Notes: a model not told the origin generated them from the sequence alone. A stretch of DNA of 64,000 bases from Lentzea cavernae (GCF_014653695.1 NZ_BNAR01000013.1:62001-126000), one strand, 5' to 3'. Shown: positions 7,967 through 16,818, counted from the stretch's first letter. A program made the numbers and translations.

Positions 7967-8422
7967 ATGTCCGAGATCGTCTGTTCCCCGCCCGCCGTCA
8001 CGACCGAGGTCCGGCAACGGCTGCGCGTCCAACTGGCCGCTGAGCACTCGCTCACAGTCGCCGAAGCCGATCGGATCATCACCGACACGATCAGCTTCCT
8101 CACGGTCTGCGCGGCCGATCCGCACCAGCGGTTCCGGCCCAGCAGGCAGGTGGACCTCGGCTGGCACCAGTTCATCCTCAACACCCAGGACTACGCGACC
8201 TTCTGCGATCGAGCGGCAGGAAGGTTCATCCACCACGTACCGGACGAGTTCGTCGCGCCGGTGCGCCGCGCGACAGCGGAGGTGCTCGGTCCTACTGTGG
8301 AGGCGATCAAGGCCGCCGGACTGCCCTTCCACCCCGAGTTGTGGCTGACCGGCGAAGGACGTTGTTCGCAGTGCCACGCGGGCTGCACCACCTGCGGTCA
8401 AGGTGGCGAAGACCCGAGTTGA
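7967..8422 (+). CDS. conserved hypothetical protein with VDLGWH core and CxxCHxxC tail
   Basis: A 151-residue protein without a signal peptide or membrane segment. The central region VDLGWHQFILNTQDYATFC, followed by RFIHHVPDE, is rich in conserved-looking His, Asp and Cys. I recall similar proteins next to XRE regulators in other actinomycetes, but their function is not known to me. The C terminus carries CSQCHAGCTTCG, a cluster of four cysteines with a CxxCH unit that could bind metal. ATG at 7967 has AGGAG nine bases upstream. It is followed after nine bases by the phosphotransferase gene and is divergent from the XRE-TPR gene. Confidence 0.7.
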   Translation: MSEIVCSPPAVTTEVRQRLRVQLAAEHSLTVAEADRIITDTISFLTVCAADPHQRFRPSRQVDLGWHQFILNTQDYATFCDRAAGRFIHHVPDEFVAPVRRATAEVLGPTVEAIKAAGLPFHPELWLTGEGRCSQCHAGCTTCGQGGEDPS

Positions 8423-8430
8423 GGGAACAG

Positions 8431-9252
8431 ATGAGCGGCCGCCTGGAGTGGCAGGAACTTCCCGCCGGAGTGCGAGAGGCGGTCCAGGACCGCGTCGGAC
8501 CGGTGACAGCGGCGGAGAGTGCTTCCGCGGGCCGCAACTCCGCGTTCGCCGCGTCGCTGACCACTGCGGCCGGATCGGTGTTCTGCAAGGGAGGCAGGGC
8601 AGACGGGCCGCAGGCGGTGATGCATCGCAACGAAGCTGTGGTGAATCCCTTCCTGCCGAAGGAGCTCGCACCGCACTTGCTCTGGCAGGTCGAACGGGAC
8701 GGCTGGCTGCTGCTCGGGTTCGAACACGTTCCCGGGCGGCATGCCGACCTCTCACCCGGCTCCCCCGACCTACCGCTGGTCGCAGGTGCGATCGAGCAGA
8801 TCAGCACGATCGTGCCGCAGCGGGCACCACGACGACTGATCGCCGAGCACTGGGAGGCGGCGCTCGCGAACGAGCCCGCTGACGAGTGGGCGGCGCTGGC
8901 CCCGCGGCACATGCGCGGTGCGACGCTGGTGCATTCCGACCTCAACCCGTTGAACGTCCTCGTCGCCGGCACCGCTCGTGTCGTCGACTGGGCGTGGTGG
9001 CGGACCGGTGCCTCCTGGATCGACCCGGCGTTCACGGTCGTGCGGCTCGTGGCGGAAGGGCACGACCCCGCCCGGGCCGAGGAGTGGGCAAAGCAGTTCG
9101 GCGGGTTCCGGGAAGCGCCTGCTGAGGCGCTCACCGCGTTCGCGGCCTCGCTGATGTCCCTGTGGGGACGGAAGTTCGCGGGCACTCCGGCCACCGAGGC
9201 GGCGAGGACGTGGGCCGAGCACCGGAAAGCGAACGGCCCCCGGCTCCCGTAG
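8431..9252 (+). CDS. aminoglycoside-phosphotransferase-fold kinase
   Basis: A 273-residue APH/choline-kinase-fold protein. The catalytic loop is HSDLNPLNVL (Asp at the HxDxxxxN position), and the metal-binding segment VVDWAWW takes the place of DFG. The lysine-containing N-lobe is SVFCKGG. The substrate is unknown; the fold covers aminoglycosides, small alcohols, amino acids and proteins. ATG at 8431 has GAGGGAA directly upstream. It is probably co-transcribed with the preceding CxxCH-tailed protein, so the kinase may act on that protein or on a shared ligand. The stop codon lies inside a terminator hairpin. Confidence 0.8.
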   Translation: MSGRLEWQELPAGVREAVQDRVGPVTAAESASAGRNSAFAASLTTAAGSVFCKGGRADGPQAVMHRNEAVVNPFLPKELAPHLLWQVERDGWLLLGFEHVPGRHADLSPGSPDLPLVAGAIEQISTIVPQRAPRRLIAEHWEAALANEPADEWAALAPRHMRGATLVHSDLNPLNVLVAGTARVVDWAWWRTGASWIDPAFTVVRLVAEGHDPARAEEWAKQFGGFREAPAEALTAFAASLMSLWGRKFAGTPATEAARTWAEHRKANGPRLP

Positions 9253-9268
9253 GAGCCGAGGGCCGTTC
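9231..9268. terminator. bidirectional hairpin terminator overlapping a stop codon
   Basis: GAACGGCCC-C-CGGCTCC pairs with GGAGCCG-A-GGGCCGTTC around a four-base loop. It covers the phosphotransferase stop and lies before the convergent synthetase stop. Confidence 0.75.
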
Positions 9269-9279
9269 ACACACGTGCG

Positions 9280-10926
9280 TCAGCCCGCGAGTGCGCGCAC
9301 CCGTCGCAGGACCTCGTCGGTGCCCAGCGTGCGGGCCACGGCGTGCAGGTCCGGGCTGGCCTTGGAGCCGGTGAGGGCCACGCGGATCAGCTGGGCCGCC
9401 TCGCGGATCGAGCCCGGGTAGGCGTCCGGGTTCTTCTTGTACTCCTTGGGGTTCGGCGCGAAGCCGTGCTTGGTGGCTAGTTCGCGGATCTGGGCGAACC
9501 ACTCCTGGCCGTCCTCGAGGTCGGCGTAGCCGTCGGCGAAGTCCGCTGCGAAGGCGGAGATCAGCTCGGGCGGGAGGCCGCCGAGGCGCTCGTCGGTGCG
9601 GTCGGAGACCAGCGGGAAGAGTGACGGGAAGAAGAAGCCGTAGGCGGTGCGGAAGTCGGACCACTTGCGGAGGTCCTTGCGGGGGTTGGCGACCTCCGGG
9701 CCGCGCTCGACCTGCAGGGCGGCCAGGGCGGCGTCGCGCTCCGAGGCGAGCACGGAGACCAGCTCGGGGTCGTAGGCCGTGGCCCACTCGGAGACGCGGG
9801 AGATGATCTCCTCGCCGGAGAGGGTGGCCACGTAGTCGGCGCAGATGTCGTCGAGCTTCACGAGGTCGACGAGGGGGCCCGCCACGCCGCACTCGGCGAG
9901 CGAGATCGGTGCCTCCAGGGCCTCGGCCAGGGGCAGCTCCGCCAGGCGGGCGTTCACGAGGCCGCGGAGGTAGTACTGGACGGCCTGCGCCGGGAAGCCC
10001 GCCTCGATGAAGAACTCGACGGAGGCTTCGGGGTCCTTGCGCTTCGAGAGCTTGCGGCGGGAGCCGCCCTGCTGCTTCATGAGCGGCGCGATGTGGGCGT
10101 ACTCGACCCGGTCGAAGCCGAGGGCGTCGAAGAGCTGCAGGTGGGTGGGGACGGAGGAGATCCACTCCTCGCCGCGGATCACCAGGTTCACGCGCATCAG
10201 GTGGTCGTCCACGGCGTGGGCGAAGTGGTAGGTGGGCAGGCGCGGGGACTGGTCGGACGCCTTGAGGATCACCACGTCGTTGCGGTTGGCCTCGTGCTCC
10301 AGGGAACCGCGGATGGCGTCGACGAACGAGGTGCGCTCGCCCGCCTTGCCCGGCGAGCGGAAGCGGACGACGTACGGGCGGCCGGCCTCCAGGGCCTCGG
10401 CGACGTCCTCCGCGGTCTTGTCGCGCCAGATCGCCCAGCGGCCGTAGTAGCCGGTGGGGAGCTTCGTGGCCTGCTGGCGGGCGGTGATGTCCGCCAGCTC
10501 GTCCTTCGTGGCGAAGCAGAGGTACGCCTTGCCGTCGCGCAGCAGTTCGCGCACGTACGTCAGGTAGATCTGCTCGCGCTGCGACTGGTGGTACGGGCCG
10601 TAGGCGCCCACCTCGTCGGCCTCGTCGGGCTGGATGCCGAAGTACTCGAACGCCTTGGTGAACTGGGCGACGGCGCCTTCGACCTCACGGGCCTGGTCGG
10701 TGTCCTCGACGCGCACGATGTACGAGCCGCCCGAGTGGGTGGCGACGTCGCGGTCGATCGAGCCGACGTACAGGCCGCCGATGTGCAGGAACCCGGTCGG
10801 GGACGGGCCCAGGCGGGTGACCTTCGCGCCTTCGCCGAGCCCGCGGGGCGGGTACTGCTCCTCCCAGTGGGACGGCTCGGGCAGGTCCGAGGGGAACAGG
10901 GCGTCGACGACGGCACGGTCGAGCAT
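9280..10926 (-). CDS. gltX: glutamyl-tRNA synthetase (long form)
   Basis: A 548-residue class I aminoacyl-tRNA synthetase for glutamate. The HIGH-type motif is PSPTGFLHIGG (HIGG at 48-51), and the KMSKS-type motif is RRKLSKRKD (292-296). VRVEDTDQ and RGEEWISSVPTH are also typical of the GluRS catalytic core. It is longer than the roughly 490-residue enzyme usual in actinomycetes. A C-terminal helical anticodon-binding part ends in EVLRRVRALAG, more like the roughly 550-residue clostridial-type GluRS. It may therefore be a second paralogue. ATG at 10926 was chosen because upstream in-frame starts lack a ribosome site. Confidence 0.85.
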   Translation of the reverse strand: MLDRAVVDALFPSDLPEPSHWEEQYPPRGLGEGAKVTRLGPSPTGFLHIGGLYVGSIDRDVATHSGGSYIVRVEDTDQAREVEGAVAQFTKAFEYFGIQPDEADEVGAYGPYHQSQREQIYLTYVRELLRDGKAYLCFATKDELADITARQQATKLPTGYYGRWAIWRDKTAEDVAEALEAGRPYVVRFRSPGKAGERTSFVDAIRGSLEHEANRNDVVILKASDQSPRLPTYHFAHAVDDHLMRVNLVIRGEEWISSVPTHLQLFDALGFDRVEYAHIAPLMKQQGGSRRKLSKRKDPEASVEFFIEAGFPAQAVQYYLRGLVNARLAELPLAEALEAPISLAECGVAGPLVDLVKLDDICADYVATLSGEEIISRVSEWATAYDPELVSVLASERDAALAALQVERGPEVANPRKDLRKWSDFRTAYGFFFPSLFPLVSDRTDERLGGLPPELISAFAADFADGYADLEDGQEWFAQIRELATKHGFAPNPKEYKKNPDAYPGSIREAAQLIRVALTGSKASPDLHAVARTLGTDEVLRRVRALAG

Positions 10927-11026
10927 CGCTAGGGGTCTCCAAACCAGGGAAAGAAGTACGCCCAGGTTATCAACGTGCGCGAGCCGAAATGCTGGCCCCC
11001 GGATGATCGGCCTAAGCTCACACGCC

Positions 11027-11647
11027 ATGGCCAAGTACCTCGACGTCCACCCGGTCAACCCGCAGAAGCGCGCCATCGACCAGGCAGTGCGGATCCTGCA
11101 GGAGGACGGCCTGATCGCGTACCCGACCGACTCCTGCTACGCGCTCGGCTGCCGGCTGGGCAACAAGGACGGCATCGACCGCATCCGGGAGATCCGCAAG
11201 CTCGACGACAAGCACCACTTCACGCTGATGTGCGAGAACTTCGCGCAGCTCGGGCAGTTCGTGGTGGTGGACAACGCGGTGTTCCGCGCGGTCAAGGCGT
11301 CCACGCCGGGCAACTACACGTTCATCCTGCCCGCGACGAAGGAGGTGCCGCGCCGCATGATGCACCCGAAGAAGAAGACGGTGGGCGCGCGCATCCCGGA
11401 CCACGTCGTGACGCAGGCGCTGCTGCAGGCGATGGGCGAGCCGCTGCTCACGTCCACCCTCCTGCTGCCCGACGAGGCCGAGCCGCTGGTGCAGGGCTGG
11501 GAGATCAAGGAACGCCTGGACCACGTGGTGGACGCGGTGATCGACTCCGGGGAGTGCGGCACCACGCCCACCACGGTGGTGGACTTCTCGAGCGGCGAGG
11601 CCGAGATCATCCGCTACGGCGCGGGCGACCCCGAGCGGTTCGAATAG
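11027..11647 (+). CDS. YciO/Sua5/YrdC-type protein (threonylcarbamoyl-AMP synthase family)
   Basis: A 206-residue YrdC-fold protein. The family uses threonine, bicarbonate and ATP to make threonylcarbamoyl-AMP for the t6A37 modification of tRNA. The RNA/ATP-binding N terminus is LIAYPTDSCYALGC. KLDDKHHFTLMCENF and STPGNYTFILPAT are the typical second and third blocks. The sequence is closer to the YciO subgroup than to TsaC, so a role in t6A is not assured. ATG at 11027 lies 100 bases from the divergent synthetase start, and the two could share a promoter region. It converges on the subtilase gene. Confidence 0.85.
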   Translation: MAKYLDVHPVNPQKRAIDQAVRILQEDGLIAYPTDSCYALGCRLGNKDGIDRIREIRKLDDKHHFTLMCENFAQLGQFVVVDNAVFRAVKASTPGNYTFILPATKEVPRRMMHPKKKTVGARIPDHVVTQALLQAMGEPLLTSTLLLPDEAEPLVQGWEIKERLDHVVDAVIDSGECGTTPTTVVDFSSGEAEIIRYGAGDPERFE

Positions 11648-13471
11648 CTAGGACACGACCAGCGCGTAGTCGGCGTCGGTCGCGGAGGTCTCGACGTGAC
11701 CGTCCACGTTGACCGAGGTCGCGATCACCTCGACGGTCCAGTTGCCCGCGGCGGGCGTCTGGACGAGGACGTTCTCGACGGTGTCGACGGTGTTCGCGAC
11801 GCCGCCGGAGGTCGACCAGTTGCCGGCGAGCAGGCCGTTGTTGCCCCAGTAGACGGTGCCGTTGGGGGCGGTGACCTTCAGCGTCAGGTCGTTGACGGTC
11901 GCCTTGGCCGCGGTCGGCGAGCCGGCCGGGTCGGTGTAGGCCAGCGTCGCGCGGAGCGGCGTCTGGCCGTTGGACGCCACGGTGTACTTGCGCGACTGAC
12001 CGGTCGCGAGCAGGTCGGTCTCGTTCACCAGCACCGGCAGCTTCCAGCCGCCCGCCTTCGCGCGGTCGTACAGGTTGCGCACGGACGCCGTGCCCCAGCC
12101 CTGGTGCGTGCGGGTCTGGTCGTGCGTGGTGCCGGTGAACGCGTGCTGGTTGGCGGTGTTGATGAGCAGCGCCTTGGCGGTCGCGGCGTGCGGGCGGGAG
12201 GCGAACACGTCGCGTCCCTTGCCGGGGCCGCCGTCGAACACGCCGTCCGCCCACATCTGGAACATCAGGCCGGCGTTGCCGCAGGTGATCGGCGTGGCGC
12301 CGGACGTGCCGCCGAACGACGTGGTGTACGCGGTGTCGTTGGTGGACGTCGTGGTGTCGATGCGGTCGTAGTAGTTCGAGATCTCGGGCTTGATGCGGCC
12401 GTCGGCGGCGGGGCCGATCGACGCGCCACCGTTCCACTTGTCGTCGGCGCGGTCGAGGGTGTTGTAGTGGTAGTGACCGCCGACCGAGAGCACGTTCTTC
12501 GCCCACGCCTGCGGGCGTGAGCTCCTGGTGCCCGCGTTGCTCTGCGACTGGCAGATCAGCAGGTCGTGGTCGAACACGATCCTGTCCATCTGCTGCGAGA
12601 TCGAGTTGTACGACGTGGTGAGCGAGTCGCCCCAGCTGTTGCTCTGGAACACCGCCCTGTACTGGCCGGCCGGGTCGACGAGCTGCTTGGTGTGGGCGTA
12701 GCGGTCGCCGGAGCCGTAGATCGCGAAGATGCCCTGCGCCTCGGGCAGCAGGCCGCGGTGCGCCGACGAGACGCCGGACGCGAAGATCTGGCCGTACGTC
12801 GAGGTGCCGTGCGAGGTGCTCGACGAGTTGCCGGTGTGCATCAGCGGCGGGCGGGCGCGGAACTCCTGGTGCGTGGTGCGCAGGCCGCCGTCCATGACCT
12901 CGCCGCGCACGCCCTGGCCCTTGTAACCGCCGACGCTCTCGACGTAGTTGGCACCGGAGGACTCGCGGGAGATCGCCATGTCGGTCTCGGGCGCCGACAC
13001 CGGGTCGATCGCGATCACGGCGGGCAGCTTCGCGAGCTGCGCGGCCTGGCCCGCGTCCAGGGTGGCCATGATGTGCTCGCGGCTCGCGGAGATCTCGTTC
13101 ACCGTGCCGCCCAAGGACTTCACCTTGTCAGCGACGGTCTTCTGGTCGCGCTCGTCCTGCTCGACGAGCGTGATCAGGTAGCCGGACGAGCCGCCCAGGG
13201 CCATGATCCGGGGCTCGGCCCTGAACGGCTTCACCTCGCGCACGTAGCCCAGCTTCGAGACGCGCGCGGTGCTCGTCATGCGGGCGACGTACGTGCCGTC
13301 CTGGACGAACGCGCCCAGCCGCACGCCGAGACGTTCGAGCTGGTCGCGCTGGCTGTCGGACAGGGTGGTGCGGAACTGCAGCAGGTAGGCGCCCTCGGCG
13401 GGCGCAGCGACGGCAGGAACGCCGCTGACCAGCGAGAACACCGCGGCGACGCTCAATATTGTGCGCAGCAC
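11648..13471 (-). CDS. secreted S8 family serine peptidase (subtilase)
   Basis: A 607-residue exported subtilisin-like protease. The signal peptide ends at about residue 22 (AVAA), followed by a propeptide-like region. The catalytic triad is Asp194 in EVMDGGLRTTH, His221 in TSHGTSTYGQ and Ser390 in GGTSGATP; the oxyanion Asn312 is in QSQSNAG. The C-terminal ~110 residues form a beta-sandwich of the proprotein-convertase type (NGTVYWGNN, AAGNWTVEV). GTG at 13471 has GGAGG seven bases upstream. It is divergent from a hypothetical gene at 13711. The substrate is unknown, but general extracellular proteolysis is likely. Confidence 0.88.
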   Translation of the reverse strand: MLRTILSVAAVFSLVSGVPAVAAPAEGAYLLQFRTTLSDSQRDQLERLGVRLGAFVQDGTYVARMTSTARVSKLGYVREVKPFRAEPRIMALGGSSGYLITLVEQDERDQKTVADKVKSLGGTVNEISASREHIMATLDAGQAAQLAKLPAVIAIDPVSAPETDMAISRESSGANYVESVGGYKGQGVRGEVMDGGLRTTHQEFRARPPLMHTGNSSSTSHGTSTYGQIFASGVSSAHRGLLPEAQGIFAIYGSGDRYAHTKQLVDPAGQYRAVFQSNSWGDSLTTSYNSISQQMDRIVFDHDLLICQSQSNAGTRSSRPQAWAKNVLSVGGHYHYNTLDRADDKWNGGASIGPAADGRIKPEISNYYDRIDTTTSTNDTAYTTSFGGTSGATPITCGNAGLMFQMWADGVFDGGPGKGRDVFASRPHAATAKALLINTANQHAFTGTTHDQTRTHQGWGTASVRNLYDRAKAGGWKLPVLVNETDLLATGQSRKYTVASNGQTPLRATLAYTDPAGSPTAAKATVNDLTLKVTAPNGTVYWGNNGLLAGNWSTSGGVANTVDTVENVLVQTPAAGNWTVEVIATSVNVDGHVETSATDADYALVVS

Positions 13472-13633
13472 TAGAAAACCTCCAACGGCAGGGTTGGCGG
13501 CGACCGGAGGGAGTCACTGCCCGTGACCAGCACGTTACCGGTAAAGGCCAGGTCAGGACATCAGTCGTTCGGCGGTGATCATCTTGCGGGACGGTGTAGA
13601 AGAATCCCCTCGCCCGCCGACATTCGCGTTCAC

Positions 13634-13650
13634 CCGGATGGCGCATCCGG
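13634..13650. promoter_or_regulatory. short dyad in divergent promoter region
   Basis: CCGGATG-N3-CATCCGG lies 61 bases before the hypothetical gene at 13711, inside the 240-bp divergent region shared with the subtilase gene. It is a possible operator for an unknown regulator. Confidence 0.35.
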
Positions 13651-13710
13651 AGTAACGTCCGATCAGGTAAGCCCGACATGCCCGGCAAAGCATTTCCGCG
13701 CGGAGGACGG

Positions 13711-14670
13711 ATGTCTGTCTCACCTGAGCAGCTGATGGAAGAGCTGCGCACCTTGTGCCGTGGGCGCGGTGTGCAGACTCCCGGTATCGACTTGCACGTC
13801 GGACCGGCGCTGCGCCAGGTGTGCGGCATCGTCGAGACGGACGGCGCGGAAGCCGTGCGGACGAAACTGCGCGACTGGGTCGCGAACGCGACGCGCGGAT
13901 TCCCGGTCGAGGTCCGCAACGCGGTTCTGGCGCCTCTGGGACTGCACGACGAGGCGCAGTACCGGTTCCTCAACGAACGCATCGAGTGGCTCGCGAAGCA
14001 ACAGGACCGCGGGGCGCGCACGGTGCGCAGGAGGATGGACGCCGGACTGCAGCGCCTGGTGGAAGTGGCGCTGCAGCCGGCCCCCTCGACGACGCACGTG
14101 GCGCCGTCGGAACTGTGGCACGTCAAGGAGTTCGACGCGCTGCTGAAGCTGGACGGCCCGACGCCCGCGTGCACGGAACGCCGGACCGTCGTGGCCGACA
14201 CCGACGGTGTCAACGAGATCGCGTGGTCGATCACGATCCCCTCCCCCACACCCGATGGCGCTCCAGGCGACCTGGACGTGGAGGTGTTGCACGGGGTCGA
14301 GCTCATCGGCCACGAACGTCCGTCCCCTCGACGCTTTCTGATGAAGCTGCGGTTGCCCCGGCCCCTCAACGCGGGGCAGACGCACCAGTTCGCACTCGAG
14401 GTACGAGTGCCACGAGGACAGTCGATGCGCCCGACCTACGTGTTCTGGCCGGAGCGGATGTGCGAGTCGTTCCGCTTGCGGGTGCGGTTCGACCAGGACG
14501 ACCTGCCGGCATCGGTGTGGCGCGTCGAGGAAGCCCTCGCGCGCGACACCGATGACCTGACGCCTTGGCCGCAGACGCTGCCGCTGGACGAGATCGGTGA
14601 GATCGACGTGCAGTTCCCACACCCTCGTCAGGGCCGCGGCTACGGCGTGCAGTGGACGCCACGCTGGTAG
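13711..14670 (+). CDS. hypothetical protein
   Basis: I do not recognise this 319-residue protein. Residues 1-40 (MEELRTLCRGRGVQTPGIDLHVGPALRQVCG) look like the N-terminal helical segment found in some actinomycete regulators or effector-associated proteins. The second half is beta-rich, with TERRTVVADTDGVNEIAWSI and ALEVRVPRGQSMRPTYVFWP. No membrane segments or enzymatic motifs are visible. ATG at 13711 is preceded by GGAGG with a short spacer; an in-frame ATG at 13678 is less likely. A hairpin follows at 14703. The N-terminal signature suggests a partner-binding role, but this is a guess. Confidence 0.65.
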   Translation: MSVSPEQLMEELRTLCRGRGVQTPGIDLHVGPALRQVCGIVETDGAEAVRTKLRDWVANATRGFPVEVRNAVLAPLGLHDEAQYRFLNERIEWLAKQQDRGARTVRRRMDAGLQRLVEVALQPAPSTTHVAPSELWHVKEFDALLKLDGPTPACTERRTVVADTDGVNEIAWSITIPSPTPDGAPGDLDVEVLHGVELIGHERPSPRRFLMKLRLPRPLNAGQTHQFALEVRVPRGQSMRPTYVFWPERMCESFRLRVRFDQDDLPASVWRVEEALARDTDDLTPWPQTLPLDEIGEIDVQFPHPRQGRGYGVQWTPRW

Positions 14671-14702
14671 CCGGAGACACTCAGATCATCTCGGAGCAGA
14701 AG

Positions 14703-14750
14703 TGCGGTTCCACGGCTGACACCTCCCTTTGATGGCCAGGGAGAACCGCA
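14703..14750 (+). terminator. hairpin terminator
   Basis: TGCGGTTC (14703-14710) pairs with GAACCGCA (14743-14750), and CTCCCT (14723-14728) pairs with AGGGAG (14738-14743). It follows the hypothetical gene and precedes the tail of a small minus-strand ORF. Confidence 0.5.
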
Positions 14751-14763
14751 GTCCGAATTCGAG

Positions 14764-14865
14764 TCAGATCACCGTTGCGATGAAAACACTGCCGACCATG
14801 AACCCGACGAAAAGGCAGATCGCAGCAACTTTCATGACGGTGGCGAGTGAGCAGATCATTCTCAT
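14764..14865 (-). CDS. small 33-residue membrane protein (candidate)
   Basis: A short frame of 33 codons starts at ATG 14865, with AAGGTG about nine bases upstream, and ends at TGA 14764-14766. After MRMICSLATVMK the product is one hydrophobic helix (AAICLFVGFMVGSVFIATVI), which fits a single-span membrane peptide. Codon use in this stretch is less GC-rich than in its neighbours. It lies in a 330-base gap between the hypothetical gene and the Nudix gene. Only the ribosome site and hydrophobicity support it. It could be a holin-like, toxin-like or stress peptide, or chance. Confidence 0.4.
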   Translation of the reverse strand: MRMICSLATVMKVAAICLFVGFMVGSVFIATVI

Positions 14866-14999
14866 CGAGAAATTCACCTTCTCATTCTGACTGGCATTCG
14901 GGCTGTTGTTCTCGCCGATGCACCAAGAGTGGCTTTTCGCCAGTCGAATGAGAACGGGTTTCCTGTTGCACGCAGAATGTGGAAACCCCACGAGGAGAT

Positions 15000-15581
15000 T
15001 TATTTCTGGGTCGTGCGGCGCAGCGCCATGACGAGCAGCGCGTGCGAACTGCCGGCGTGCGGGAGCTTGCCCTGGCGGACCAGGTCGAGCGCGCCGCAGA
15101 ACGGCATCGTGCGCACGCGCAGGTCGGCCTCGCCGGGCTCGAGCGCCGGCTCGCCCTGGGTGAGGTCGGTGGCCAGGAAGATGTGGTCGACGTGGTTGCT
15201 CAGGCTGTCCGCGCCGTGGATCTGGCCGAGGCGTTCCCACTTCCCGGCCCGCAGCCCGGTCTCCTCCGCGAGCTCACGACGTGCCGCTGCCAGCGGATCG
15301 GCGTCCGTCTCGTCGACGGCCCCACCGGGCAGCCGCCACTCGGTGCCGCCGTGCGTGTAGATCCACTGGCGGGTCAGGACGACCTCGTCGTCGTCCTGGA
15401 TCGCGAGGACCGTGACCGATCCAGGCGCCACCACGTGCGTGTAGGTGCCGTGCCCGCCATCGGGTCTGACGACGCTGTCGGAGCGAACCTCGAACCAGCG
15501 CGACCGGTGGACCACGTTGGTCGCCAAGCGCTGCCAGACCATCACCACACCAGCCGCCTCGTCGGACCGCGTCATCACCAT
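15000..15581 (-). CDS. Nudix hydrolase (ADP-ribose pyrophosphatase-like)
   Basis: A 193-residue Nudix enzyme that should cleave a nucleoside diphosphate linked to another group. The Nudix box is visible as GGAVDETDADPLAAARRELAEETGL, split here as GGAVDETDADPLA plus ARRELAEETGL (about residues 96-120). The preceding beta-strands VTVLAIQDDDEVVLTRQW and the PxGGxxxE layout resemble ADP-ribose pyrophosphatases. Several in-frame starts (15581, 15575, 15542) are close together and no strong ribosome site decides between them. The gene is divergent from the XRE-TPR gene at 15712. Confidence 0.85.
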   Translation of the reverse strand: MVMTRSDEAAGVVMVWQRLATNVVHRSRWFEVRSDSVVRPDGGHGTYTHVVAPGSVTVLAIQDDDEVVLTRQWIYTHGGTEWRLPGGAVDETDADPLAAARRELAEETGLRAGKWERLGQIHGADSLSNHVDHIFLATDLTQGEPALEPGEADLRVRTMPFCGALDLVRQGKLPHAGSSHALLVMALRRTTQK

Positions 15582-15711
15582 GACTCACATGGAACCATCG
15601 CCGACCGCTCGAGTTGGTCCCAGTTGATCGTCAATCACAGGCCAATTGATGGACATTCCGCATTCGGGTGTTTGTCCACGTCCACACTTCCGGGGGAGGG
15701 GGTGAAGGCCG

Positions 15712-16806
15712 TTGCCGCCCACGTTCGCCCAGGAGGTTCGCCGCCTGCGCAACGAGCGCGGGCTCTCGCTCAGCAAGATGATCGATCTCGTACCGTACAG
15801 CAAGGGACACCTCAGCAAGATCGAGAACGGCCGGGTCCACCCGACTCCCGAAATGGCCCGGCTCTTCGACGACGTCCTGCAGGCCGGCGGTCATCTGATC
15901 GAACTGGCCGACGCCCCGGCCCGCCCGATCCCGAGCGATCACACGACGCTCCTCACGTTCGACGCGATGTTCGAGCACCACCGCGCCCTGGGACACCGCC
16001 TGAGCTCCGACGTGGTGCTGCCGAGCCTGCGTCCCCAGGTCGACGTCCTGAGCTCCATGGCCCGCTCCGCGGACGACCCCGGTCTCGGCCGCGGCCTGTG
16101 GCTGCTCGCCGCCCGCTACGCCGAGTACGCGGGCTGGATGGAGCAGGAACGGGGCGACGACGCCTCGGCCGCCGAACTCACCAAGCGCGCCGTCCAGTAC
16201 GCCGCGAAGGGCGGCGACGCGGAACTGGAGTCCTGGGCGTACGTCCGCATGGCCGAGTTCTCCCTGTACCGCGGCGACGCCCACGCCACCGTCGGCTACG
16301 CCCGCAGGGCGGGCAAGTCGCGGTCGACCGCGGTGCAGGCGGCGGCCGCACTGCGCGAAGCCCAGGGCTACGCCCTCGCCGGAGTCGCCGACCGCTGCCA
16401 GGACGCGCTGGACCGCGCAGCCGAACTCCAGCGAACCGTGAGCGAACCCCGTTACGGCACAACGAGTCTCATGGACCAGGTGGCCATCGCCCGCGCCTGG
16501 TCGTTCCACGACCTGGGCCGCCACGCCGAGGCCGCCGCCATCCTCGACGCCCAGATGCCGCTGATCGCCCCCACGGCCCTGCGCGCCCGCACCCGCTTCG
16601 GCCTGCGCAGGGCCCTGGCCCACGCCGAGGCGGGCGACGCGGACCACGCCTGCGCACTGGTCATGGACCTGCTCGACGACATCCGGCAGGTGCGGTCGGC
16701 GACCGTCCACATAGACCTGACGGCGTTCAGCAAGCTGTTGTCGCGCTTGCGTCCCGCTGTGGGGCGTGAAGTGGCGCGCGAGATCAGCGACATCCTCTTC
16801 CCCTGA
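15712..16806 (+). CDS. XRE-family HTH regulator with TPR-like domain
   Basis: A 364-residue regulator. The helix-turn-helix is at residues 5-40 (EVRRLRNERGLSLSKMIDLV, then KGHLSKIENGRVHPT). It is followed by a helical repeat region of about 300 residues (ARYAEYAGWMEQERGD, AAILDAQMP). The TTG at 15712 is preceded by a long G-rich ribosome site ending in GGTGAAGG; no ATG or GTG in frame fits better. It is a second member of the same class as the gene at 6741, but they are not close copies. It is divergent from the Nudix gene, which may be its target, and converges with the StrR-like gene. Confidence 0.82.
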   Translation: MPPTFAQEVRRLRNERGLSLSKMIDLVPYSKGHLSKIENGRVHPTPEMARLFDDVLQAGGHLIELADAPARPIPSDHTTLLTFDAMFEHHRALGHRLSSDVVLPSLRPQVDVLSSMARSADDPGLGRGLWLLAARYAEYAGWMEQERGDDASAAELTKRAVQYAAKGGDAELESWAYVRMAEFSLYRGDAHATVGYARRAGKSRSTAVQAAAALREAQGYALAGVADRCQDALDRAAELQRTVSEPRYGTTSLMDQVAIARAWSFHDLGRHAEAAAILDAQMPLIAPTALRARTRFGLRRALAHAEAGDADHACALVMDLLDDIRQVRSATVHIDLTAFSKLLSRLRPAVGREVAREISDILFP

Positions 16807-16818
16807 GCGCTCAGCCGG

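Noticed and set aside
8365..8400. CxxCH as a c-type heme attachment motif in the small protein
   Set aside because: The protein has no signal peptide, and heme attachment occurs outside the membrane; metal or structural use of the cysteines is more likely.
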